DNA from: Leucobacter sp. 7(1)
GTDB taxonomy: Bacteria > Actinomycetota > Actinomycetes > Actinomycetales > Microbacteriaceae
Assembly (NCBI RefSeq): GCF_900163635.1
Contig: NZ_FUID01000026.1
Location: forward strand, 62,001 to 126,000
Reading direction: 5' to 3'
DNA: 64,000 nucleotides
Shown here: piece after piece, positions 36,201-44,876 of the stretch
Position numbering within the stretch: position 1 is the stretch's first letter
How the letters are laid out: every line of letters begins with the position of its first letter
Program-made: the position numbers and the translations under genes
The notes under the pieces: generated by a model
The model's database searches: none
Told to the model about the DNA's origin: nothing
Seen by the model: the letters and a program-made list of their open reading frames with translations, nothing else

Positions 36201-37735
36201 CGGAGAACAGCCAGCTCGCGATCACGGGTGCCGTGCCGCCCGGGGCGAAGCGCACGATCTCGTACACCGTGACGGTGCTCGCGGCTGATGCCAATACGAA
36301 GTCGCGTCAGGCGCAGGCGAACGACGGCGAGCCGCACGGCTACCTGCTGCGCAACTTCGTGACCCCCGCGGGCAAGACCCCGCCGGCCGAGTGCGCGCCG
36401 AAGCCCGGCGAGAACGTGCTGTGCACTGAACACCCGATCCCAGCCTGGGACATCGTGAAATCGGCGCAGCCACCGAACGATGCCTCGCTGCACACCGGCG
36501 GCAACGTGTACTACACCGTCGCGATCCGGAATTTCTCGGGTTCCCCACTTGCGGGCGTGCACCTCTCTGACGACATCACCGAGGTGATGCGCGTCGCCAC
36601 GTGGGCCCCCGAAGCACCGCGAGTGGTCCCCAAGGTGCAGGGCGTGCGGTTCCTGAACGCCGCCGGCGAACAAGTGGATCAAGACGGCAATGTCATGCCA
36701 CTTGCCGGTCGCCCGGGTTTCGCAGGCCAGGACGGCCCCGACTCGCTGCCGTACGAGGTGGTGACCACACCGGTGCACCAGAATCCAAGTGGCCGCGTTG
36801 CTACAGAGGATCCGCGACGCGGTTCGTGGACCCTTGACACCGAGGCGTTTGACATCCCGCAGGGCGTCGTGCGCGCCGAGGTCAGCTACGCCGTGCAGGT
36901 GGGCTACCCGGCCGATCCGGTCGATCCGACGCAGCCGTGGCAGCGTGACGGGGCAAAGGTCCCCGCTGCCCCGATGGCGCTGTTTGATAACTTCGTCGCG
37001 GGAACCTCGACTTCGCTGCCGCCGCTGAGCTGCGAGCTCGGCACGGACGTGACGCAAGACGAGCGGTGTCAGACCCGCCACCAGCTGGGCGATGGGTACT
37101 TCCACATCCAGAAGAACTCGACCGCGGCCGACCCGAACAAGCCCGGCTCGGTGCAGTGGAACCTGCAGGGTGTCGAATTCGAGATCCGGGACACCCCGAA
37201 CGGTGGCCCGACGCAGGCGATCTGCGATGTGGCTCAGAACGCAGAGTGCGCGGAGTTCTTCAAGCACACCGACGCTTCCGACGGGCAGGCTGCTGGGTCC
37301 TGGCACGCAAGCAACCTGCCCGAGGGTGACTACTACCTCGTGGAGACGAAAGCGGCGGAGGGGCACCAGCTGCTCGCCGAGCCGATCCGGTTCCACGTCG
37401 GGCCCGTCCCAGCGGGGCAGCCGCTCGGCCAAGGGCAGCTCGGGATCTATCAACCAGGCATCCCCGCAGACCGCTCGTTCAACGGTGCGGCGGGGGACCG
37501 GGTCGACGACTTCTTCCTGCCCCGTTGCGACGCGCCCACGAAGCTGCCGAGTGGCGGCGGGCCGGCGTGTGTCATGCCGACGGGCTGGCTTATGCAGGTG
37601 TACGACCCGAAGCTCCTGCCGCTCCCGATGGCCGGCGGGGTCCCCCCGCTGACGCTGCTCGCGGGTGGCGCGCTCCTGGCGCTCGGTGCGGGGCTCTGGA
37701 TCCGGCGCTCACTGCGCACCCGGGCCGCGGCCTAA
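33299..37735 (+). CDS. Large pilus tip-type surface adhesin with choice-of-anchor A domain
   Basis: 1478 residues with a GGGGGAAG box before the ATG. A signal peptide covers about 1-43 (ending near PAFAED), followed by an acidic Ala/Pro linker (44-125). Residues about 126-455 form a choice-of-anchor A domain (VYVGGNYTRTAGAELEGQLVV ... NGRYWVAGDL). Residues about 478-750 look like a repeated beta-blade domain with different base composition. Then come prealbumin-like and DUF11-like beta-sandwich domains (LAITKTANPASGTAVQAGQQ at about 880; WDIVKSAQPP at about 1050) and a SpaA-like domain (about 1262-1365) with an isopeptide-type lysine (HIQKNS) and E-box (YYLVETKAAEGHQLL). The sorting signal is LPMAG (1442-1446), with Ala instead of Thr, then a membrane helix and RRSLRTR tail. 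Likely the minor tip pilin of the sortase-assembled fibre. Confidence 0.87.
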   Translation: MQNRSTLRRALRTPRRRLASMCVAAAVLAGAIMPLTVLTPAFAEDVAAEVAPEPGPAVPEDRADEAIAPEHSGDAESVVPAEEPVDAADSDALPAAPTNPDAPAAETPADQAAAAPLAAAPFAAAPVCVPNSGVGTVHPANPSKPMPADGNASVYVGGNYTRTAGAELEGQLVVRGNATFAPGSKYNIGWVGAGSGLIPAEGGTALRVGGNVSIGSGAELITGTVDAATGAPKPVHVRVGGAVSGSGSIALQHTGSTTQTALGRDAALGRPAFSNWADGGHAALRQSVERNQNTGVQGTVTTEAGGYLTLTGAPGATRHQFVIDASLLSLQGTQGWALNLGANIAPNHPIVITVTGASPTVNISGVWANKQQLSMGDVRFGQAASQILWTFPAATKVTVAGAQFPGSVIVPTPGSATTVTAAGANGRYWVAGDLTHNGAGSEFHAFPFIGDPETGCENPVDPEPPVVVEPEAPATCDANTFYALDQGQGTNIKLHRYTVNNGTNRITRHDADVLLGQSSLLQGWNTNALGMSSPDDFMFTGQKSKDSEVRVFRATQVQNGKLNVSRVGTKKLTIDSGKTVVAGAVEPKSGDFYFGYYSVATGQKQATLHVYRTPGSGTTETTKLLTATIETSVAMTDYWGNGDFAFDTNGNLHFVLSSSTKGASGWQPAVPGQAVVGSLTAKQLETGKSVRVSSSTPQRNPLNETGGFNGLAYLGSGKMVAEQGSSQTIAEPGTLKPIGTPQQNSDFALVDLASCASPPTLTLQKNVIDRVENADQFQLELLRGGTVLNEALTAGTKAGIQAEKIENVPVEAGAKYRIRESFPAADSAKMYQSALVCVQDPAGSKKPLTVTPAQNHEWDVTIPTSAGASGAEVLCTITNDPLHPNLAITKTANPASGTAVQAGQQVTYTVTFENTGRGEARVKHVDHLADVLDDATLDVKSLRYGDGARVTGQTAPLSPVGITGKLTPENSQLAITGAVPPGAKRTISYTVTVLAADANTKSRQAQANDGEPHGYLLRNFVTPAGKTPPAECAPKPGENVLCTEHPIPAWDIVKSAQPPNDASLHTGGNVYYTVAIRNFSGSPLAGVHLSDDITEVMRVATWAPEAPRVVPKVQGVRFLNAAGEQVDQDGNVMPLAGRPGFAGQDGPDSLPYEVVTTPVHQNPSGRVATEDPRRGSWTLDTEAFDIPQGVVRAEVSYAVQVGYPADPVDPTQPWQRDGAKVPAAPMALFDNFVAGTSTSLPPLSCELGTDVTQDERCQTRHQLGDGYFHIQKNSTAADPNKPGSVQWNLQGVEFEIRDTPNGGPTQAICDVAQNAECAEFFKHTDASDGQAAGSWHASNLPEGDYYLVETKAAEGHQLLAEPIRFHVGPVPAGQPLGQGQLGIYQPGIPADRSFNGAAGDRVDDFFLPRCDAPTKLPSGGGPACVMPTGWLMQVYDPKLLPLPMAGGVPPLTLLAGGALLALGAGLWIRRSLRTRAAA

Positions 37736-37784
37736 CACCGCCTCACAGATTTTCGACGTTTCACCGTTCACGAAAGGAACACCC

Positions 37785-39326
37785 ATGAATCGACAGCGAG
37801 GCATTCTCGCCAGCATCGGTGCGGCTACGGCCGCCATCGTGCTCGCACTGGGCGGCGCATCCGCCGCTCAGGCAGCGCCCAACAGCCTTCCGGACGCCGG
37901 GGCCACGGGCAGCATCAACATCCACAAGTTTGAGCAGCCCGCGACCGCGGGTGACGAGTCCACCGGTGCGGCGCGAGACACGACCGGGCTTACGGCGATC
38001 AAGGATGTGACCTTCACGGTCACCCCGATCGCGGGCCTTGATCTCACGAAGAACACCGGCTGGCAGGCCGCGAGCCAGCTGGCGCTGGATCCGGCGACCG
38101 GACTCGTCTCCGGGAAGGACGCCGCGGGCAACCCCGTCGCGCTTGGCACGCCGCTCCCGCCGCAGACCACGAATGCAACGGGCGACGCGACGTTCGCGAA
38201 CCTGCCGCTCGGTATGTACCTCGTGCAGGAGACCCAGGCGCCCGCGGGCGTGACGAAGGCCGCGCCGTTCCTCGTGACGGTTCCGCTGACGGATCCGGAC
38301 ACGCGTGACGCGTGGATCTATGACGTGCACGTGTACCCGAAGAACTCGACAGTGAAGGCCCAGAAGTCGGTCCAGGACGAGGGTGCGACGAAGGTCGGCG
38401 ACGCGATCAGCTGGACCATCACCGGCGATCTGCCGCGCACGGCGAACGTCGACGGGAGCTTCGCGGCACCGACCGGGTACCGCGTGGTTGACGAGCTGGA
38501 TGCGCGCCTGGCGCTCACGAAGACCGAGGTCTCGCTCACCGCGGGCCCCGCGCTCGTCGAGGGCGAGGACTACTTTGTCGACACCGTCGGCAACACCGTC
38601 ACGATCGACTTCCAGGCCCCGGGCCTCGCGAAGCTCGGCACCGCCGCCGCGGATCCCCAGGCAAAGGTGCGCGTGGTCCTGACCACGACGGTCGTCTCGC
38701 TTGCGGACGGCACCATCGGCGACGGCAAGATCACGAATACCGCCGTCGTGTTCCCCAACAAGGACTCGTTCGACGTGAAGCCCGGCGAGCCGGGCGGCCC
38801 GGTCGTTACTCCCGAGGTTGAGAGCCGTTGGGGCGACGTGCTGATCAGCAAGGTCTCCACGAAGGACGCCGCCGCGAAGCTTGCCGGAGCAAAGTTCCAG
38901 GTGTTCACCTCCGAGGCCGACGCGAAGCAGGCCGGTACTGCTGCGGCGAAGCCGATTGTGATCAATGGCGAGAACACCTTCGAGACTGCTGCCGATGGCA
39001 CGGTTCGGATCTCCGGCCTGCACGTTAGCGACTTCGTGAACGGTGCGGAGATCGCCGAAAAGGACAACTACCGGTACTACTGGATCGTCGAGGTCGAGGC
39101 ACCGAAGGGCTACGAGCTGCTCGCCGAGCCGATCCGCACGACTGTCACCGCAGGTGGCACCGCTGTCGAGGCATTGACCGTCGAGAACGCCCCGAAGAAC
39201 GCCGGATTTGAGCTGCCGCTCACCGGTGCTGCTGGCACCTGGATGTTCACCATCGCCGGTCTGCTTGTCATCGGTGGTGGCATCGCGATGATGCTGCGTC
39301 GCCGGAAGGCGGATCGCGCCGCGTAA
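37785..39326 (+). CDS. SpaH/EbpB-type major backbone pilin
   Basis: 513 residues, ATG at 37785 with GAAAGGAA upstream. Signal peptide about 1-31 (ASAAQA-AP). First pilin domain about 40-190 with an E-box (YLVQETQAPAG, Glu149) and the pilin motif WIYDVHVYPKN (177-187), in which Lys186 would be the sortase nucleophile linking successive subunits. A middle SpaH-type domain (VVDELDARLAL) and a C-terminal CnaB-like domain with a second E-box (YWIVEVEAPKGYELL) follow. Sorting signal LPLTG at 477-481, a hydrophobic helix and RRRKADR tail. These are the standard parts of Gram-positive covalently polymerised pili. The gene lies between tip adhesin and class C sortase. Confidence 0.95.
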   Translation: MNRQRGILASIGAATAAIVLALGGASAAQAAPNSLPDAGATGSINIHKFEQPATAGDESTGAARDTTGLTAIKDVTFTVTPIAGLDLTKNTGWQAASQLALDPATGLVSGKDAAGNPVALGTPLPPQTTNATGDATFANLPLGMYLVQETQAPAGVTKAAPFLVTVPLTDPDTRDAWIYDVHVYPKNSTVKAQKSVQDEGATKVGDAISWTITGDLPRTANVDGSFAAPTGYRVVDELDARLALTKTEVSLTAGPALVEGEDYFVDTVGNTVTIDFQAPGLAKLGTAAADPQAKVRVVLTTTVVSLADGTIGDGKITNTAVVFPNKDSFDVKPGEPGGPVVTPEVESRWGDVLISKVSTKDAAAKLAGAKFQVFTSEADAKQAGTAAAKPIVINGENTFETAADGTVRISGLHVSDFVNGAEIAEKDNYRYYWIVEVEAPKGYELLAEPIRTTVTAGGTAVEALTVENAPKNAGFELPLTGAAGTWMFTIAGLLVIGGGIAMMLRRRKADRAA

Positions 39327-39347
39327 GCGCGATCCTCGGTTCCTTTC

Positions 39348-40310
39348 GTGACGACGTCGACCGCGCCCGCGCCTCCTGCCGCTCCAGTGAGCGGTCGGAA
39401 GCGTGGGCGCGGCGACGCCGTGATCGTGGTCCTGGTGATCACGATCGGTATCGCGATCCTGCTCTACCCGGTTGCCGCGGACTGGTTTTCGTCCCGCAAC
39501 CACAACTCGGAGATCACCGGCTACCGCCAGGATGTCACCGAGATCGACCCGGCCATCCGGGCAGAGGAACTCCAGTTGGCCGATGCGTATAACGCACACA
39601 TGCCCCAGGGTCTCCTCCGCGACCCGTACTCCAGCGCTCCGGTCGCGCCCGAGGAAGAAGACGAGGCGTATTCTGCCTACGAGCAGATTCTCCGAGTCAG
39701 CGACCGCGGTGTGATCGGTGCGGTCAGCTACCCGTCGCTTGGCATTACCCTGCCGCTCTCGCACGGGACGTCGGATGAGGTGATCTCAAAGGGTGCTGGC
39801 CATCTGTACGGGTCTTCGCTGCCCGTGGGCGGGCCCTCCACACACTCGGTGCTCACAGCGCACTCGGGGCTCGCCAACGCACGACTGTTCACCCCGCTGG
39901 TGGCTGGCGCGCGGGTGGGGGATAGCTTCTCCGTCGAAGTGCTCGGGGAGAAGCACTACTACGAGGTGCGTTCGGTGCGCAACGTGCTTCCCGACAACAC
40001 CGAGTCTCTCCGCATTGAAGCGGGGAAGGACGTCGTGACGCTGATCACTTGCTCGCCGATCGGTGTGAATAGCCACCGCCTCCTCGTTCGGGGTGAACGG
40101 GTTCCAGGGCCTGATGCTGACTCGGGTGCTCTGCACAGCGACGAACTGAGCGCCGGTTTCCCCTGGTGGATCCTGGTGCTGATTGGCGGTGCCGGGGCGA
40201 CCGCCGGGGCGCTCACGCTCCAGCACCGAGCTCGGCAGCGGCGCCGAATTGCGGCACGTGCGGTAACGCCTGTAGCCGATGCCGCTCAGCGAGGGTTCGT
40301 CTCCGAATAA
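39348..40310 (+). CDS. Class C (pilin-polymerising) sortase
   Basis: 320 residues from a GTG at 39348, with no obvious ribosome-binding site; 21 bases after the pilin gene. An N-terminal membrane helix spans about 23-42. The DPY of RDPYSS (92-94) matches the lid motif of class C sortases, which covers the active site. The catalytic triad is His172 (LTAHSGL), Cys235 (TLITCSP) and Arg244 (NSHRLLVRGER). A second membrane helix near 277-297 (WILVLIGGAGATAGALTL) with a basic tail is also class C typical. It should cleave LPLTG of the backbone and join it to the pilin-motif lysine of the next subunit. Confidence 0.95.
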   Translation: MTTSTAPAPPAAPVSGRKRGRGDAVIVVLVITIGIAILLYPVAADWFSSRNHNSEITGYRQDVTEIDPAIRAEELQLADAYNAHMPQGLLRDPYSSAPVAPEEEDEAYSAYEQILRVSDRGVIGAVSYPSLGITLPLSHGTSDEVISKGAGHLYGSSLPVGGPSTHSVLTAHSGLANARLFTPLVAGARVGDSFSVEVLGEKHYYEVRSVRNVLPDNTESLRIEAGKDVVTLITCSPIGVNSHRLLVRGERVPGPDADSGALHSDELSAGFPWWILVLIGGAGATAGALTLQHRARQRRRIAARAVTPVADAAQRGFVSE

Positions 40311-40353
40311 CGCTGTGGGTTATCCTGAAGGCCGAGACTTCGGGGGATGGTCT

Positions 40354-43020
40354 ATGGCAAGCGAACACACAGGGGAAACATTGCTACCGGCTGGGGCGGC
40401 GGCGATAAGTCTCGTGCCCCCGCAACCCGGCACCGCGATCCCGCAACAGCGTTTCACTGCGATTGAGCGTGAGCGATTGTTTCCTCACGGGATCGCCCCG
40501 ATCACGCTGTTTTCCGGGCCCGCGGGGATGGGGAAGACCGTGCTCGCGAGCCAGTGGGTCAGAAGCGCTGATCTTGCGCACATGCGCGTGTGCTGGGTGC
40601 GAGTGTCCGAAGCCGGCAGTGGGCCGGGGGATCTCTGGCGAGCAGTGCGCGAGGCGCTCACCGGCGAAGAAGTGTGCGAGGAGCGCGGCTCAGCGCTGGG
40701 TAGCGCGGCTCGGATCGTTGTCGCGCAAGAACGCACCGCGGCGCACCGCGCCGTGACGCGCCTCACCGGGCCAACGATGCTTGTCATCGACGATTATCAG
40801 CGCCTCACGCGGTCGGCGCTCGACCTGGAGCTTGCTGAGCTCCCGGAATTGAGCGCCCAGCTGCACCTCACCGTGCTTTCTCGCCGATTCGCCGCGCTTG
40901 ATGGCCCGCTGGTTGCCGCGCGCAGCATCGTTCAGGTGCTGCGCGGCGATCACTTCGCGTTCACCGCCGACGATTCGCGGGACCTCGGACGCCGGCTCGG
41001 GATTGCGAGTGCAGCGGTAGCGGATCGCATCCACGTGGGTGCGGGAGGGTGGCCCTATGCGGTGCGCCTCTTGCTAAAGGCGATTTCCGACGGCGCGACT
41101 GTGGACGATCTCGATGCGATCAGCGAACGATTCGTGACCGACTATACCGAGCGCTCGCTGTCTGCGCTCGGGCAGCGAGCGCTCTACGTCACTGCCGTGT
41201 GCGATCGCGCCAGTATCGAACTGCTGAGCGAAACGATCGGGCTGGCCTACGCCGAAACGGCGTCGATCGTGGACCGCATCTGCGAACTCGGACTGGGGAC
41301 ACTGCACTGGTATCCGGGCGGCGCTCGGCTCCGCTGCCACCCGGGCTTCGCCACCGCGCTGCGACGTCGTGCCCGGCGCGAGCTCGGCGCAACCGAGACC
41401 CGGCAGCTCCAGCACCAGCACGCGATTGAGCTCAGCCACGACGAGCCCGAGCAGGGCATCCGAGCGCTCCTCGCACTGCGGGAGTACACGGACGCGAGCC
41501 GGGCCCTGTCGACAGTCTTCCCGGAACGCATCGGGGCAACTGGGCAGGTCTTCGAGCCACTGCACGGTGTTCCGCTCGAAGACCTGGCGGAGCACCCATT
41601 TCTCCTCGGCGCATTCCTGCTCTCCGAAATCTGGAGCGCAAACTGCACAGTGGACGAGGCCGCAGAAATGCGTGCGGCGCTTCGCCTGGCCGTCGCCCAG
41701 TACGCGGACCCGGCGGAGCCGGAACGGTACTTCCCGATGCGCGCCATACTCGTGGCCGTGGAACGGCTCGATGATGACGTGTGCGCGCTCGAACTTGCCC
41801 GAGAACTCGAGCGTGAACTCGTTGCCGGCTACGCAGCGAACGCATCGGGGGTGAGCTTCACCCCGCTGCACCTTGCCACCCCGTTCATCTTCTCGACAAT
41901 TGCGGAGACCGGGCAGACTTCCGGAGACCTCCGGCTCGCGGCCCGATGCTTCCAACGCGCCGCCGAGTGGGCCGAGCTGCTCGATGCAGAGGCGAAGCAG
42001 TACCGGGCCTACACCGGGATCGCTGTGGTCGCAGCGATCAACGGCGAAATCACCCGAGCCCGCAGCGTGCTTGCCGCGGCGGACGAGCTCACGGAATTGC
42101 TGCCCGAGGGGCACAGCGCGCGAGGCAGTCTCAACGTCACGGTCGCCCAGTTACTCATCGCGGCGGAGGTCGGGGACCGCGTCGCACTGCCTGAGATCCT
42201 TGCCACCGTGACGCATCCGCACGCGACACTGATCGAGTGGCCGTACCTTGCGCTCGGCGAAGCGGAGGTCGCACGCGGCCGGGATGGCAACCTCGCCGCA
42301 ATTGCGGGGCTGGACGCCCGGATCCGGAGTGCTGAGCGCTTCTACCCGCATCGGAACGATCCGCAGCACGTCCTGGAAGCTTACGCCGCACAGGTACTGG
42401 CGACCCACGGAAACTACCGCGAATCCGAAAGCCGCCTGGCGGCACTCCCCGAGCGGCTTCCCGACGGTGTCCTTGGCCGCGCGCGGCTCGCATTGCTCCA
42501 CGGGGACACCGAGACGGCACTCACCCTCAGTTCAGCGCTGCTCAGTGGTCGGGTCAGCACGTGGCTGCGGATCGCGGCGCGGCTGGTGCGCGCGTCCGCT
42601 CACTGGGCGCTGGGGGATTCGCGGGCCGCCTTGACTGACTTCGAAGCGGCGGCCGAGGCGATGGCGAAACACGGCAGCTACAGCGGACTGGAACTTGTTC
42701 CGTTCGACAGTCTGCGCGAGCTCGCCATACATTCCCAGCACCCGCAGGCCGCCGCACTTCTCACCGTGGTCGAGGCGTTGCCCCTATCGAACAGATGCAC
42801 CCCCTATCCCGCCCTCACCGATGCCGAACTCCGGATCCTCGAGGCTGTCGCGGAGTCCTCAGCCTCGCTCCCCGCGATTGCGGAAACGCTGTTCGTCACC
42901 CCTCACACAGTGAAGTTCCACCTCCGAAGCGTGTACCGCAAACTGCGCGTGCAGGGGCGTGAAGCGGCAGCGACGCGTGCCCGCGAGATCGGGCTCGTCG
43001 ATCCGGCGCCCGTGTCCTGA
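40354..43020 (+). CDS. Large MalT-like LuxR-family ATPase regulator beside pilus genes
   Basis: 888 residues from the ATG at 40354 with a GGGGGA box; 43 bases after the sortase gene. It has an intact P-loop, GPAGMGKT (55-62), and a Walker B-like strand MLVIDDYQRL, followed by an ATPase-linked winged-helix region and a long helical TPR-like part. The C-terminal LuxR DNA-binding domain is at about 818-888 (LTDAELRILEAVAES ... TPHTVKFHLRSVYRKL). Such STAND-ATPase regulators respond to a small-molecule inducer through the helical repeats. Its place at the end of the pilus island suggests it controls pilus expression. Unlike the regulator at 809, the nucleotide-binding residues are preserved. Confidence 0.88.
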   Translation: MASEHTGETLLPAGAAAISLVPPQPGTAIPQQRFTAIERERLFPHGIAPITLFSGPAGMGKTVLASQWVRSADLAHMRVCWVRVSEAGSGPGDLWRAVREALTGEEVCEERGSALGSAARIVVAQERTAAHRAVTRLTGPTMLVIDDYQRLTRSALDLELAELPELSAQLHLTVLSRRFAALDGPLVAARSIVQVLRGDHFAFTADDSRDLGRRLGIASAAVADRIHVGAGGWPYAVRLLLKAISDGATVDDLDAISERFVTDYTERSLSALGQRALYVTAVCDRASIELLSETIGLAYAETASIVDRICELGLGTLHWYPGGARLRCHPGFATALRRRARRELGATETRQLQHQHAIELSHDEPEQGIRALLALREYTDASRALSTVFPERIGATGQVFEPLHGVPLEDLAEHPFLLGAFLLSEIWSANCTVDEAAEMRAALRLAVAQYADPAEPERYFPMRAILVAVERLDDDVCALELARELERELVAGYAANASGVSFTPLHLATPFIFSTIAETGQTSGDLRLAARCFQRAAEWAELLDAEAKQYRAYTGIAVVAAINGEITRARSVLAAADELTELLPEGHSARGSLNVTVAQLLIAAEVGDRVALPEILATVTHPHATLIEWPYLALGEAEVARGRDGNLAAIAGLDARIRSAERFYPHRNDPQHVLEAYAAQVLATHGNYRESESRLAALPERLPDGVLGRARLALLHGDTETALTLSSALLSGRVSTWLRIAARLVRASAHWALGDSRAALTDFEAAAEAMAKHGSYSGLELVPFDSLRELAIHSQHPQAAALLTVVEALPLSNRCTPYPALTDAELRILEAVAESSASLPAIAETLFVTPHTVKFHLRSVYRKLRVQGREAAATRAREIGLVDPAPVS

Positions 43021-43067
43021 ACTCCGCGGGTTTCGGGTTTCGGGTCGCGGGCCTGCGACGCGAGCGG

Positions 43068-43754
43068 TTACGGGATGACCGGAAATTCGCGATTCGCGTT
43101 CCACGGCTCGGCCCAGCCGAGTTCGTCAAAGATCGTGGCGAGCAGGATTCCCGTGAAGCCCCACACTGTGTGTGCGCCGAACTGAGGGCCGAGCTTGAAC
43201 GCGGCACCGCGGTGGCTGAAACCCGACCGTGTGAGCACTGACGTGCCGCGGGCCAGGGGGCTCAGGAGCTCGGCGACCGGAGTGCGGAACACCTCCACAG
43301 ATTCGGAATGATCCGCCGCTACGGCGCTCGGGAGCCGCCACCAACCGACAACCGGGGTCACCAGGTTGTTGCTCACCGGGATGTGGATTTCGGGCAATGA
43401 CCCGAGCACCTCGACACCCGCGGGGTCCAGTCCGGTCTCCTCGTGAGCCTCACGGAGTGCGGTCGCCGCGGCATCAGCGTCGCCGTCCTCGACACCGCCA
43501 CCGGGGAACGCGATCTGGCCGGCATGGTGCCGCATCCGATCCGCGCGCCGTGTGAGCAGAACATCGAGCTCCGGTGGCACACTCGTGGCCCCGCCGACCG
43601 CGGGCATCCGATCCAGCGCTCCAAATAGGATGAGCACCGCGGATCGGCGCAGCGGGGTGTCTGCCAGCGCACCCTGAGGCGGGAACTGCAGTCGCAGGTC
43701 GCCCCCCATGAGCGCACGCAGCTCGCGCTGTGCCTCCGCGACTGACCGGTCCAT
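43068..43754 (-). CDS. NUDIX hydrolase, CoA pyrophosphatase-like
   Basis: 228 residues from the ATG at 43754. LLTRRADRMRHHAGQIAFPGG is close to the extra signature that marks NUDIX CoA pyrophosphatases (UPF0035), and the NUDIX box follows with TALREAHEETGL; the first box glutamate position is not conserved, as is usual in this subgroup. GFTGILLATIFDELG is the conserved late segment. The enzyme would split CoA or its oxidised or acylated forms into acyl-phosphopantetheine and 3',5'-ADP. It is divergent from the LysR gene. The upstream in-frame extension is not homologous. Confidence 0.88.
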   Translation of the reverse strand: MDRSVAEAQRELRALMGGDLRLQFPPQGALADTPLRRSAVLILFGALDRMPAVGGATSVPPELDVLLTRRADRMRHHAGQIAFPGGGVEDGDADAAATALREAHEETGLDPAGVEVLGSLPEIHIPVSNNLVTPVVGWWRLPSAVAADHSESVEVFRTPVAELLSPLARGTSVLTRSGFSHRGAAFKLGPQFGAHTVWGFTGILLATIFDELGWAEPWNANREFPVIP

Positions 43755-43832
43755 AGGCGCCAGCCTAGCGGGCGCCGGGTAGGTTAGCACCACACTGCAA
43801 GACAGGGCGACCGACGGCTCAAAGGAGAGTTC

Positions 43833-44756
43833 ATGTCTACGAAACCGCACGCGTTCACGCTTGTGCAGATTCAATATTTTCTCGCGGTCGCCAAAGTCGA
43901 GAGCATGACGCTCGCCGCCGAGATCCTGAGCGTCACGCAGCCCACCCTCTCATCAGCGATGAAGCAGTTGGAACGTGCGCTGGGTGCGAAACTCTTTGTT
44001 CGGACCGAACAGAACCGGCTGCGACTCACCGGTGTGGGCCGAGCCCTCATGGGCGACGCAGAACAGCTCACCCGTGCGGCAGAGCTGGTGGCGGAGAACG
44101 TTGAGAGTACGCAGCGAGATCTCACCGGAGAGCTTGTGGTGGGGGTCTTTTCTCCTATGGCCCCGTTTCGGATTCCCCGCATCCTGCAGGAGTTTGGACA
44201 GCTGCACCCCCGGGTAACCCTCAGCTTCGTCGATGGGAACCAATCAACGCTCCAGCGGATGCTGTTGGACGGGCGGTGCGACGTGGTTATTATGTACAGG
44301 CTCGACCTGGACCGTCGGATACAGACCACGGTTCTCGACCGGATCAGTCCCTACGCGTTGCTGCCAGCCAACCATCGGCTCGCTGTTGAGCGGGGAGAGA
44401 TTCACATGCGGGAACTCCAGGATGAGCCATACGTCATGCTCGATCTGCCGCACACCCGCGAATACTACCTCGGGCTGTTCGAGTGGGCCGGCATTGCGCC
44501 GAACATCCGATACCGACTCGACAGCTTCGAGTCCGTTCGGTCCTTTGTCGGCGCTGAACACGGATACACGATCTTGCATCAGGGCTTTGGGCTGACGCAC
44601 ACCTACTCCGGGGGCACAGTAGAGGCGCGGAGAATTCAGGGTGGACCCCCGCGGCTTGAGATCGTTCTCGGGGCGATGGAAGGGACGCTACAGACTCGCC
44701 GGGCGCGGGCCTTTTCCCGTATCGCCCGCTCAGTCTTTGCTGCAAACCCCAATTGA
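43833..44756 (+). CDS. LysR-type transcriptional regulator
   Basis: 307 residues with a strong AAAGGAGAG box. The N-terminal winged helix-turn-helix (about 10-70) reads ALTLAAEILSVTQPTLSSAM-like sequence, ending ALGAKLFVRTEQNRLRLTGVG. The periplasmic-binding-protein-like effector domain follows (GELVVGVFSPMAPFRIPRIL, then HPRVTLSFVDGN). It precedes, in the same direction, the amidase-dehydrogenase-ABC cluster and is the probable activator of that cluster with one of its metabolites as effector. GC content is lower than in the genes to the left. Confidence 0.9.
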   Translation: MSTKPHAFTLVQIQYFLAVAKVESMTLAAEILSVTQPTLSSAMKQLERALGAKLFVRTEQNRLRLTGVGRALMGDAEQLTRAAELVAENVESTQRDLTGELVVGVFSPMAPFRIPRILQEFGQLHPRVTLSFVDGNQSTLQRMLLDGRCDVVIMYRLDLDRRIQTTVLDRISPYALLPANHRLAVERGEIHMRELQDEPYVMLDLPHTREYYLGLFEWAGIAPNIRYRLDSFESVRSFVGAEHGYTILHQGFGLTHTYSGGTVEARRIQGGPPRLEIVLGAMEGTLQTRRARAFSRIARSVFAANPN

Positions 44757-44801
44757 TCAACTGTTATCGAGGCGCTCTATAGGGGTGAGTTGAAACCGTA
44801 A

Positions 44802-44831
44802 TTGGAAGAGTCCGAACCGTCCGAGCACTAT
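44802..44831 (+). promoter_or_regulatory. Possible sigma-70-like promoter for amidase cluster
   Basis: TTGGAA (44802-44807) and CACTAT (44826-44831) are 18 bases apart. Two copies of CTATAGG (44777-44783 and 44828-44834) in the same gap could be part of a LysR-type binding region. If this promoter is used, the amidase must start at 44877 or 44898, not at the TTG at 44802. Weak evidence. Confidence 0.3.
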
Positions 44832-44876
44832 AGGTCCCACACCGGAACACAGGAGTTCTCGAAGGCGGGTACACGG

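Noticed and set aside
37761-39764. 667-residue open frame on the reverse strand opposite the pilin and sortase genes
   Set aside because: Arg/Gly/Asp-rich composition without domains; the forward strand carries unmistakable pilin and sortase motifs.
44802-44876. Longer amidase start at the TTG at 44802
   Set aside because: The extra residues have no family match, no ribosome-binding site precedes the TTG, and it overlaps a plausible -35 element.
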